Translations under genes and position numbers: made by a program | Notes under the pieces: model-generated | Told to the model about the DNA's origin: nothing | Seen by the model: only the letters and a program-made list of their open reading frames with translations | The model's database searches: none | Assembly: GCA_018364455.1 (NCBI GenBank) | Contig: JAGZLW010000077.1 | Location: forward strand, 1 to 5,381 | Origin: Streptococcus mitis | GTDB taxonomy: Bacteria; Bacillota; Bacilli; Lactobacillales; Streptococcaceae | Length of the DNA stretch: 5,381 nt | Direction: 5' to 3' | In this document: positions 1-4,953 of the stretch, one piece after another | How the letters are laid out: the number at the start of each line of letters is the position of its first letter | Position numbering within the stretch: the stretch's first letter is position 1

Positions 1-529
1 TATTTTCGATGCCTTTGACGCTATAGAAAAGAAGAATCCGCGCGTTATTCTCCTCGATCCAGCTGGAAAGCAGTTTGATCAGGCTTATGCTGAGGATTTG
101 GCCAAAGAAGAGGAACTGATATTTATCTGTGGTCACTACGAGGGGTATGACGAGCGCATTAAGACTTTGGTGACAGATGAGATTTCCTTGGGCGACTATG
201 TCTTGACTGGAGGAGAATTGGCGGCTATGACCATGATTGATGCTACGGTTCGCCTGATTCCAGAAGTGATTAGCAAGGAGTCTAGCCACCAAGATGATAG
301 TTTTTCTTCTGGGCTTCTCGAGTATCCTCAGTACACACGTCCCTATGATTATCGAGGCATGGTTGTCCCAGATGTTCTGATGAGCGGGCACCATGAAAAG
401 ATTCGTCAGTGGCGCCTGTATGAGAGTTTAAAGAAAACCTACGAGCGCAGACCGGATTTGCTTGAACATTATCAACTGACAGCAGAAGAAGAAAAAATGC
501 TGGCAGAAATCAAAGAAAACAAAGAATAA
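1..529 (+). CDS. trmD: tRNA (guanine-N1-)-methyltransferase TrmD, 3' part
   Basis: TrmD transfers a methyl group from S-adenosylmethionine to N1 of G37, next to the anticodon of a subset of tRNAs, and so prevents +1 frameshifting; it works as a homodimer in the cytoplasm. The open frame runs from base 2 without a stop, so the gene begins upstream; about 175 residues are visible, against some 230-260 for the family. Seen in order: VILLDPAGKQF, the GHYEGYDERI loop (about nt 128-160), DEISLGDYVLTGGELAAM of the SPOUT trefoil knot, the DDSF segment followed by GLLEYPQYTRP (the Asp just before Ser-Phe matches the family's catalytic base), and the C-terminal SGHHEKIRQWR and RRPDLL motifs. These make the assignment safe. 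The gene usually follows rimM, which would lie outside the window. The TTG at 98 is an internal codon, not the start. The downstream ATP-cone gene starts 11 bases after the stop. Confidence 0.97.
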   Translation, partial: IFDAFDAIEKKNPRVILLDPAGKQFDQAYAEDLAKEEELIFICGHYEGYDERIKTLVTDEISLGDYVLTGGELAAMTMIDATVRLIPEVISKESSHQDDSFSSGLLEYPQYTRPYDYRGMVVPDVLMSGHHEKIRQWRLYESLKKTYERRPDLLEHYQLTAEEEKMLAEIKENKE

Positions 530-540
530 AGGAGATACCT

Positions 541-879
541 ATGCAAGTAATCAAACGTGATGGAGAAATTGCTGAATTTAATCCAGACAAGATTTACCAA
601 GCCATCTTAAAGGCAGCTCAGACTGTCTATGTATTGACAGATGATTTGCGTCAAAACCTTGCACAAGTCACTAAGAAAGTGGTTTTGGATTTGGAAGAAG
701 CCAAGGTGGAACGTGCTACCATCAGCATGATTCAGTCTATGGTTGAACATCGTTTACTGGGTGCAGGTTACATTACCATTGCAGAACACTACATTTCCTA
801 TCGTCTACAACGTGACTTGGAAAGAAGTGGTTATGGAGACCATATCGCTGTTCATTTACATTTTGAACAAGTTCGCTGA
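541..879 (+). CDS. Small stand-alone ATP-cone domain protein
   Basis: A 112-residue protein made almost entirely of an ATP-cone, the regulatory nucleotide-binding module at the N terminus of ribonucleotide reductases (NrdA, NrdD) and in the repressor NrdR. Residues 3-8 (VIKRDG), F13, K17-I18 and AILKA at 21-25 are the typical first half. VEH at 68-70 and Y84-x-x-Y-R88-x-x-R91 match the last helices of the module. There is no zinc ribbon as in NrdR and no catalytic reductase or glycyl-radical domain, so it is complete but lacks an effector domain. The start ATG follows AAAGGAGA at a good distance, and the gap of 11 bases from trmD suggests co-transcription. A terminator starts just after the stop. 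The fold family is clear; its partner and role are unknown. It may sense ATP/dATP or be a relic of a reductase. Confidence 0.85.
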   Translation: MQVIKRDGEIAEFNPDKIYQAILKAAQTVYVLTDDLRQNLAQVTKKVVLDLEEAKVERATISMIQSMVEHRLLGAGYITIAEHYISYRLQRDLERSGYGDHIAVHLHFEQVR

Positions 880-883
880 GAAA

Positions 884-934
884 AAAGAGTGGGATGAAGG
901 AAGACATCTCACTCTTTCTTAAATCTATTTTTTT
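884..934. terminator. Bidirectional intrinsic terminator between convergent genes
   Basis: Arms at 884-896 (AAAGAGTGGGATG) and 905-917 (CATCTCACTCTTT) pair over 13 bp with a single G-U wobble and an 8-base loop. On the minus strand the hairpin is followed directly by a run of six T (complement of 881-886), a strong terminator for the minus gene ending at 909. On the plus strand the T-run at 928-934 lies about ten bases after the stem, so termination of the trmD/ATP-cone transcript is probably weaker there. The stop codon of the minus gene (909-911) lies inside the stem. Confidence 0.85.
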
Positions 935-1229
935 GGGCTGTTTGGACGGTTGAAGGGACAAATCGCAGGCGTTGAATATCGCTTATGCGGATAATACGGC
1001 TTACATTTTTAGCAAAATTTTTCACGATAATTTGCTGGCGTTGCTGATCGTATTTGATGATATCACCTGTAAAACTTGTCTCAGATAAGATAAGGTGAAC
1101 AGCGGTTTGTTTCTGGATAGCCTCTTCAATAGTGGCTGTAAGGGAGTTGGTTTCAGTCTGGTCTGGTTCTTCATGTCCATTTAAAAAGTCATGTATTTTA
1201 TCTAGAACTTGCTGGAATTTATGTCTCAT
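909..1229 (-). CDS. Conserved-type hypothetical protein with a small beta-barrel-like C-terminal half
   Basis: A 106-residue soluble protein that I do not recognise with certainty. Residues 1-20 are predicted amphipathic helix (MRHKFQQVLDKIHDFLNG), 20-35 a polar linker, 31-42 another helix, and 43-91 an alternating strand pattern: AVHLIL, then SFTGDIIKYD, QQIIVKNF, SRIIRI, and DIQRLRFV. The G55-x-I-x-x-Y-D turn and the final D84-I-x-x-L-x-F strand resemble the YolD-like/Sm-like small barrel layout, but that comparison is by eye only. There is no signal peptide or membrane segment. The start is supported by AGAAGGGAGG six bases or so upstream on the minus strand (1235-1244) and by a good promoter. 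The end lies inside the shared terminator hairpin. It is divergent from the PC4-like gene and convergent with the trmD operon, so it is a monocistronic unit with no context clue to its job. Confidence 0.8.
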   Translation of the reverse strand: MRHKFQQVLDKIHDFLNGHEEPDQTETNSLTATIEEAIQKQTAVHLILSETSFTGDIIKYDQQRQQIIVKNFAKNVSRIIRISDIQRLRFVPSTVQTAQKNRFKKE

Positions 1230-1255
1230 ATTGGCCTCCCTTCTTTTATATCAAT

Positions 1256-1284
1256 ATTATATAAAATTTTCCTAAAATCTACAA
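1256..1284 (-). promoter_or_regulatory. Sigma-A-type promoter for the minus-strand hypothetical gene
   Basis: Read on the minus strand there is TTGTAG (-35, plus-strand 1279-1284), 17 bases, then a consensus TATAAT (-10, 1256-1261), some 12 bases ahead of the AGAAGGGAGG ribosome binding site. A plus-strand promoter for the divergent PC4-like gene may overlap it: TTGGCC at 1231-1236 and TATTAT at 1255-1260, 18 bases apart. That second call is weak because the region is AT-rich. Confidence 0.65.
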
Positions 1285-1327
1285 GATTTTACGAATAATC
1301 AAATGAAAGCTAAAAAAGGAGAAGAAA

Positions 1328-1543
1328 ATGGCAGAATTTACATTTGAAATCGAAGAGCACTTGTTGACTCTCTCTGAAAACGAAAAAGGTTGGACCAAGG
1401 AAATCAACCGTGTGAGCTTTAATGGTGCTCCTGCAAAGTTTGATATTCGTGCTTGGAGCCCAGATCATACTAAAATGGGCAAAGGAATTACTCTCTCAAA
1501 TGAAGAATTTCAAACAATGGTGGATGCCTTTAAAATCAACTAA
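1328..1543 (+). CDS. PC4/YdbC-family single-stranded nucleic-acid-binding protein
   Basis: A 71-residue protein of the YdbC type, the bacterial branch of the PC4/Sub1 transcription coactivator fold. Family members form small dimers that bind single-stranded DNA (and possibly RNA) without much sequence preference; a role in transcription or repair is suspected but not settled. Seen here: strands at 3-8 and 12-16, G21-W22-x-K24-E25-x-N27, KFDIRAW at 37-43, K49-MGKGITLS (49-57, the family's most conserved stretch) and a C-terminal helix from 58 (NEEFQTMVDAF). The length is normal for the short bacterial members. The start follows AAGGAG (1316-1321) by six bases; the ATG at 1303 is out of frame. 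The gene stands alone, with a shared terminator directly after it and a divergent gene upstream. Confidence 0.88.
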   Translation: MAEFTFEIEEHLLTLSENEKGWTKEINRVSFNGAPAKFDIRAWSPDHTKMGKGITLSNEEFQTMVDAFKIN

Positions 1544-1557
1544 GTTTTCAAAATGAA

Positions 1558-1598
1558 AGAAAAGGATATTGAGTCATGACAACTCGATATCCTTTTTT
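1558..1598. terminator. Bidirectional terminator between PC4-like gene and bioY
   Basis: Arms 1561-1574 (AAAGGATATTGAGT) and 1582-1595 (ACTCGATATCCTTT) pair over 14 bp with one G-U wobble and a 7-base loop (CATGACA). The plus strand continues in a run of T to 1598; the minus strand reads into TTTTCTTT (complement of 1555-1562). It can therefore end both the PC4-like and the bioY transcripts. The bioY stop codon (1597-1599) abuts the T-run. Confidence 0.9.
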
Positions 1599-2133
1599 AG
1601 TTAGCAAAGTAAGCTTGATTTTTAAGGCGTTGAAGTAGCGAACGGCTAATAAAACTAATAGCCAGAAGTTTAGCAAGGTCTGGAATGATAAAGGGAAGAA
1701 CCCCCACAACAAGAGTTTTTTCAAATGCCATTCCAGCTAGGAAATGCAAGCTGAGAATCCCTCCGACAAAGACAAGGGCATCACCCAAGAGGTTTGCAAG
1801 AAAAATCTTGACAACACCACTCTTGCTGTTAGTTAGGGAAGAAGTAAGTCCAGAGTAGACAAGATAAAACCAAAGATAACCTGCAGTAGGACCAACCAAC
1901 GCCTGCAATCCAGCTCCACCTCCTGCAAAGACAGGAAGACCGATAGCACCTAGAAGAAGATAGAGTCCGACAGAAAGTACAGCCTCTCTCGGTCTAAAGA
2001 CAGTAGCAATCAAGCCGATTGCAAAGTTTTGCAGAGTGAAGGGAACAGGTCCAATTGGAAGGGTGATTTGTGCCAATACAGCAATGAGAGCAGCCCCAAT
2101 AGCAGGGATGGCATAAACGTGAGCTTTTTTCAA
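1597..2133 (-). CDS. bioY: Biotin transporter BioY, ECF S component
   Basis: BioY is the membrane-embedded biotin-binding subunit of an energy-coupling-factor transporter. The 178 residues fit the family. There are about six hydrophobic segments. Signature stretches are PVPFTLQ (29-35), LLLGAIGLPVFAGG (59-72), GPTAGYL (81-87) and PF-x-x-PD-x-x-K (147-155), where D152 and K155 match conserved residues near the family's biotin site. No ecfA or ecfT genes adjoin it, so it probably uses a shared ATPase/EcfT module encoded elsewhere, as in other Firmicutes. No biotin synthesis genes are seen, consistent with biotin uptake as the source. The start is TTG, chosen because it follows AGAGG by about nine bases on the minus strand, has M-K-K-like N-terminal sequence, and no ATG lies in frame between it and the promoter. 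It is transcribed alone and likely biotin-regulated. Confidence 0.95.
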   Translation of the reverse strand: MKKAHVYAIPAIGAALIAVLAQITLPIGPVPFTLQNFAIGLIATVFRPREAVLSVGLYLLLGAIGLPVFAGGGAGLQALVGPTAGYLWFYLVYSGLTSSLTNSKSGVVKIFLANLLGDALVFVGGILSLHFLAGMAFEKTLVVGVLPFIIPDLAKLLAISFISRSLLQRLKNQAYFAN

Positions 2134-2206
2134 AATAGTTAACCTCTTTTCTGATATATAGTAACTATTATACTTAAATCAACACTATTGTCAACCTATT
2201 TAAGTA
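2134..2206. promoter_or_regulatory. Two inverted repeats around the bioY promoter, candidate operators
   Basis: Repeat 1: AATAGTTA at 2134-2141 and TAACTATT at 2162-2169, perfect 8-bp arms 20 bases apart, running from the start codon to the -10 box. Repeat 2: TACTTAAAT at 2171-2179 and ATTTAAGTA at 2198-2206, perfect 9-bp arms 18 bases apart, enclosing the spacer and the -35 box. Long-spaced palindromes of the GTTAAC type are typical of BirA-biotinyl-AMP operators in Firmicutes, and the extended left arm of repeat 1 (TAGTTAACC) fits that pattern better than repeat 2. The right arm (GTAACTA) lacks one base of it, so BirA binding is an inference. Confidence 0.5.
2167..2194 (-). promoter_or_regulatory. 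bioY promoter
   Basis: On the minus strand there is a perfect TTGACA (-35; plus-strand 2189-2194), 16 bases, and a perfect TATAAT (-10; 2167-2172). The predicted transcription start is near 2160, giving a leader of about 27 bases with AGAGG before the TTG start codon. Both hexamers match consensus, so the promoter should be strong unless repressed. Confidence 0.85.
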
Positions 2207-2339
2207 ACATGGGTAACAAAAAACTGTAACGGCCGATTTGATTGACAAGAGAAATTTGATAATTGTTTTTTATCGATTTGTAAATCAGTTTTATATATAG
2301 ATAATCCCATTTTATACATAAAAAATATACTATAAATAC

Positions 2340-2368
2340 TTGACAAACTAAAAAATAAGTGCTACATT
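2340..2368 (+). promoter_or_regulatory. Extended -10 promoter of the bacteriocin cassette
   Basis: Perfect TTGACA at 2340-2345, a 17-base spacer, and TACATT at 2363-2368 preceded by TGC (2360-2362), which gives the extended -10 form TGnTAnnnT. Predicted start of transcription is near 2375. It is the best plus-strand promoter upstream of the bacteriocin gene, although 190 bases away from its ATG. Confidence 0.7.
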
Positions 2369-2373
2369 AATAA

Positions 2374-2389
2374 ATGTAAACGGATACAT
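2374..2389. promoter_or_regulatory. CcpA catabolite-response element (cre)
   Basis: The 16 bases ATGTAAACGGATACAT agree at every position with the published cre pattern WTGNNARCGNWWWCAW, and miss the stricter TGWAANCGNTNWCA at one base only. The site starts at the predicted transcription start, where CcpA binding normally represses. It forms the core of a longer inverted repeat (ATAAATGTA 2370-2378, TACATTTAT 2385-2393). Matching is by eye; actual CcpA control is inferred. Confidence 0.72.
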
Positions 2390-2423
2390 TTATATGTGTT
2401 CAATTTTAAAAGGAGGGGTAGTT

Positions 2424-2465
2424 ATGAGATATTTTAACGACTCTAGATACAATAACGGTGATTAA
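2424..2465 (+). CDS. 13-codon short ORF in the bacteriocin leader
   Basis: ATG at 2424 follows AAAGGAGGGG (2408-2417) by about six bases, the strongest ribosome binding site on this side of the window and better than that of the bacteriocin itself. It encodes MRYFNDSRYNNGD and a TAA stop. It could be a real micropeptide or leader peptide, or the intact head of a decayed gene: the same frame after two stops (2463, 2496) reads YGWTKKGTVAYSSSN and on to a TGA at 2568-2570 that overlaps the next ATG. No similarity to a known leader peptide is recognised. Confidence 0.4.
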   Translation: MRYFNDSRYNNGD

Positions 2466-2482
2466 AAACCTAAATATAATCA

Positions 2483-2505
2483 ATTCATATTAAAGTAATA
2501 TGGAT
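2483..2505 (+). other. AT-rich leader hairpin
   Basis: ATTCATATTA (2483-2492) pairs with TAATATGGAT (2496-2505) over 10 bp with one G-U wobble and a 3-base loop (AAG). It lies between the short ORF and the bacteriocin start, with no T-run behind it, so it is not a terminator. It may affect leader stability or translation, or be a chance repeat in AT-rich DNA. Confidence 0.35.
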
Positions 2506-2566
2506 GGACTAAAAAGGGGACTGTTGCTTATTCTTCATCAAATATTTTAATTAAAGAAGAAGTAAA

Positions 2567-2905
2567 ATGAAAAAAAGAATTAACAAGAAAGCATCTGTTT
2601 TTCTAGTCGCAAGTGTTTTAAGTTTTAGCTTTGCTACTGTAGCTAGTATTGTTAGTGCAACTACAGCACACCCTGCTCCAAGTCCCATTATTGATGTATG
2701 GGAATATGGTGTAAATGATAACTCTGGTTATTCGAATTACTTTGTTAGTTCTCCAGATAATATTGGTTCAAAATCTTCAGTAACGAATTTTTGGGGAACA
2801 GTTAAAGCTCAGGATAAACAAGATTATGGATGGGCATATTCAAGTGCTACAAAATCTTGGAGCGATGTTCGATTAAATGCATATTGGGATTATTATAGAT
2901 TTTAA
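2567..2905 (+). CDS. Lactococcin 972-family bacteriocin precursor
   Basis: A 112-residue secreted peptide. Residues 1-31 are a classical Sec signal peptide: basic MKKRINKK, a hydrophobic core (9-28) and a V29-S30-A31 cleavage motif, leaving a mature chain of about 81 residues. The mature part shows the family's features: W45-E-Y-G-V, Y55-SNYF, the G-S-K-SSV segment (67-72), Y87-G-W-AYSSA and an aromatic end (AYWDYY). It has five Trp, eight Tyr and no Cys. The founding member, lactococcin 972, binds lipid II and blocks septum formation in sensitive cells; the same target here is inferred, since this sequence is divergent. The start is set by ATG after a modest AAAGAAGAAG site and by the signal peptide. 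A bacteriocin-associated membrane protein and an ABC ATPase follow, the usual family neighbours. A cre site at the promoter suggests carbon-source control. Confidence 0.87.
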   Translation: MKKRINKKASVFLVASVLSFSFATVASIVSATTAHPAPSPIIDVWEYGVNDNSGYSNYFVSSPDNIGSKSSVTNFWGTVKAQDKQDYGWAYSSATKSWSDVRLNAYWDYYRF

Positions 2906-2920
2906 AAATAATTTATGAAA

Positions 2921-2954
2921 ACAAGAGACCCAATTATAAAATAGGGTCTCTTGT
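2921..2954 (+). other. Perfect 11-bp hairpin between bacteriocin and membrane protein genes
   Basis: ACAAGAGACCC (2921-2931) and GGGTCTCTTGT (2944-2954) pair without a mismatch around a 12-base AT loop. What follows is AATATGGTAATTG, not a T-run, so it lacks the usual intrinsic terminator tail. It lies 15 bases after the bacteriocin stop and 16 bases before the next ATG. A partial attenuator, a 3'-end stabiliser of the bacteriocin mRNA, or control of access to the next start are all possible; the first two would favour bacteriocin over the downstream genes. Confidence 0.75.
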
Positions 2955-2970
2955 AATATGGTAATTGCTT

Positions 2971-4953
2971 ATGAAATTAAAATTATGTATCATTGGATTC
3001 TTCTTCTGTTTGATTGCTGCAATTGGTTGGGTCACTATTAGCGATACAGAAATGCCCATACCTTTACCAATTGATGGTGCTTTTTCTATTCAAGGAAAAA
3101 GCAATCTTTCAAATAACGAAATATACGAAATGGTTCGTGATTTATCAAAATCGGAAAAGGTTACCATTTACAAGCCCATCGTTCAGAGTTCGGGTCAGTT
3201 GAGGTATGTAAATTTTGATGATGTAAATAATGAACAATTAAAGTCAACACCAATAATAGGGATGTATTACACCCTTGGGAAAATGGATATAGATAGTTTG
3301 AAACCACTTACGATGACGGGGTTGCAAACAGTATATATGGCTTATCCTTGGTATATAGGAGGAATCTTACAATTTACTGGAACTTTAAGAATACTGTTAA
3401 TGGGTTCAATTTACTTAACTTTATTAGTTGTGTTATTTGTTGTTAGAACGAAGCAGATTAAAGAAGGAGTGATACGACGTTCTTTGGGATTGCCTGTATA
3501 CGATCTAAGAAGAGATTATGGTATTTCTCTTATTTTTGAACTGATTATGATGGCTTTATTGATGATTTCTTACAGTTCTTTTTTGGGAAATGGTTTCTTC
3601 ACCTATAGTTCTAAGTTATTTTTCTCTCTGATTTTAACGAATTTTATACTATTTCAAATCATTGATCTCATCACCTTTGTTTTATTTTGGTTGACGATTC
3701 AGGTTGAAAAGCCTATTGAAATTATTAAAAACAAGGCAAAAAATAAACTTATTTTTGTCGTATGGCTTGCCATTATTTCGATTATTATCCTTATCTCAGG
3801 AGTTTTTTTACAAGAAACAAAGAGTAGTCAATCCAGTATTAACATTCAGATACAGAATTTAGTACCATGGGACACAGTAAAAGACTGGAGAAGGATTGAG
3901 TTCCTTGGAATTGAAAGTAACTCTACTAAAAATGGAGAAGTTAATGATTCGGATGGTCAGTATCTACAGATAGCTGCTTCCTTAAAAAACTTAGATTATT
4001 TATATATAGATCGATCCTCAGCATATGTTCCAGATTTCATGAAAACTTCACATGTTATGGAAAATTTTTCTAAACAATTAGAAAATGACGGAATAACGAA
4101 TCCAGAAATAAATAAAGAGTTGATTTATATCAATCAAACAGGTGCTAACCTACAAAATAAAGTGAATGGAACAAACTATCATCTTTTAGATAATAAGATA
4201 GCAACCATTTATATTCCTGAGAAATGGAAAGAAAATCAGAAATCTATTGAGAATACAGTTGTAGCAGAACAATTTATTGGAACAAACTATACAAAAGAAG
4301 AAATTGCAGTACAAATAATTCCTGATGGTGATAAAATTTTTTATTTCAATGAAGATGCTGATGATAATCATAAAATGAAAGAGCTTTTACCAATGGCAAG
4401 TGTAGCAGATAGCACAGATAACATTGTTGTTGTGTTAGATACGGACAAAATGATTGAAAACAACAAGTTTTCTTTGGCTAGTAATATAACAACTAAGTCT
4501 CTTTTTAGTCCTGAGGCGGTAAATAAAATAAATGAAATGGCTACCCAGTTGAATGTTTCAATGAATCCAGTAGATGTTTACCAAATTGTGAAATTAAAGA
4601 TCCAGTCCTTAGAGCACCAAATTCTACTTTCACAAATTTTGCAGAAGATAATTTACAGTATTGTCTTTATACTCATTTATCAATATGTCCAACTTTATAT
4701 TACCCTAAAACAGAATGAATATGTGAAGAAAATCATTTTAGGTCTGTCAAAAACATATATAGCAATTTCAAGTCTCAAGTATTTTATGATGACTATTACA
4801 ATCGTTATCCTATTTACATTTCTTATGACAGGTCAAATAGAGTTGCTATATATTGGTCTTGCTTCTCTGCTCGTTTTGATGTTGTCAATAATCATGAGTT
4901 TTAGAAAATTATCTGAAAGCTACACTAAAATTTTAAAAGGAGATGAAACATGA
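2971..4953 (+). CDS. Bacteriocin-associated integral membrane protein (DUF1430 / putative immunity family)
   Basis: A 660-residue membrane protein of the family regularly found after lactococcin 972-type genes and annotated as putative immunity protein; family length is about 650. Hydrophobic segments lie near 5-24, 139-158, 186-206, 216-244, 259-280, 558-578, 602-620 and 623-644. Extracytoplasmic domains are predicted at 25-138 and 281-555, and charged loops at 159-185, 245-258 and 579-601 obey the positive-inside rule. Each half thus has the FtsX/MacB order (helix, outer domain, three helices), and E165-x-V-x-R-x-x-L-G-L and E583-x-V-x-K-x-x-L-G-L recur in matching cytoplasmic loops. It is probably the permease of the ABC ATPase that overlaps it by ATGA. 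ATG 2971 was chosen over TTG 2965, which adds only Met-Leu; neither has a clear Shine-Dalgarno sequence. Since the bacteriocin has a Sec signal, a role in self-protection or extrusion is likelier than export. Confidence 0.85.
   Translation: MKLKLCIIGFFFCLIAAIGWVTISDTEMPIPLPIDGAFSIQGKSNLSNNEIYEMVRDLSKSEKVTIYKPIVQSSGQLRYVNFDDVNNEQLKSTPIIGMYYTLGKMDIDSLKPLTMTGLQTVYMAYPWYIGGILQFTGTLRILLMGSIYLTLLVVLFVVRTKQIKEGVIRRSLGLPVYDLRRDYGISLIFELIMMALLMISYSSFLGNGFFTYSSKLFFSLILTNFILFQIIDLITFVLFWLTIQVEKPIEIIKNKAKNKLIFVVWLAIISIIILISGVFLQETKSSQSSINIQIQNLVPWDTVKDWRRIEFLGIESNSTKNGEVNDSDGQYLQIAASLKNLDYLYIDRSSAYVPDFMKTSHVMENFSKQLENDGITNPEINKELIYINQTGANLQNKVNGTNYHLLDNKIATIYIPEKWKENQKSIENTVVAEQFIGTNYTKEEIAVQIIPDGDKIFYFNEDADDNHKMKELLPMASVADSTDNIVVVLDTDKMIENNKFSLASNITTKSLFSPEAVNKINEMATQLNVSMNPVDVYQIVKLKIQSLEHQILLSQILQKIIYSIVFILIYQYVQLYITLKQNEYVKKIILGLSKTYIAISSLKYFMMTITIVILFTFLMTGQIELLYIGLASLLVLMLSIIMSFRKLSESYTKILKGDET

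Larger units (their letters stand above)
2207..2566. other. AT-rich intergenic and leader region ahead of the bacteriocin gene
   Basis: No long gene lies between the bioY promoter and the bacteriocin start. From 2207 to about 2339 there is AT-rich sequence with four scattered GTAAC words in and just before it, a small GATTT/AAATC inverted repeat (2275-2286) and a weak possible promoter (TTGTAA 2278-2283, 16 bases, GATAAT 2300-2305); nothing firm. From 2340 the plus-strand promoter, cre site, short ORF and leader hairpin follow, listed separately. The predicted leader of the bacteriocin transcript is about 190 bases, long for a simple promoter-gene arrangement. The visible drop in GC compared with bioY and trmD marks the edge of a probably acquired segment. 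Confidence 0.6.

Noticed and set aside
773..961. Minus-strand open frame of 62 codons overlapping the ATP-cone gene and the terminator
   Set aside because: It crosses the terminator hairpin and overlaps two well-supported genes; the sequence has no family features.
880..1327. BOX, RUP or other small pneumococcal repeats, tRNAs, CRISPR or insertion sequences
   Set aside because: No matching terminal repeats, cloverleaf or spacer pattern was seen here or elsewhere in the window.
2161..2230. Four GTAAC words (2161, 2204, 2213, 2226) as a repeat array
   Set aside because: Irregular spacing and short length; probably chance in AT-rich DNA.
2243..2263. TTGACA at 2243 with GATAAT at 2258 as a promoter
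   Set aside because: Spacer is only nine bases, and at 17 bases there is just a T-rich run.
2363..2393. Repeated TACATT words as ComE or BlpR direct-repeat sites
   Set aside because: Spacing and sequence do not fit those regulators; the repeat is better explained by the cre palindrome and the -10 box.
2965..2970. TTG at 2965 as start of the membrane protein
   Set aside because: The ATG two codons later gives the typical Met-Lys-Leu-Lys-Leu membrane N terminus; TTG has no better ribosome site.
3014..3202. Second plus-strand frame of 62 codons inside the membrane protein gene
   Set aside because: Fully nested in a well-supported gene in another frame, without a convincing ribosome site.
4186..4371. 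Minus-strand frame of 61 codons inside the membrane protein gene
   Set aside because: Low-complexity Ile/Phe/Asn sequence typical of the antisense of AT-rich coding DNA.
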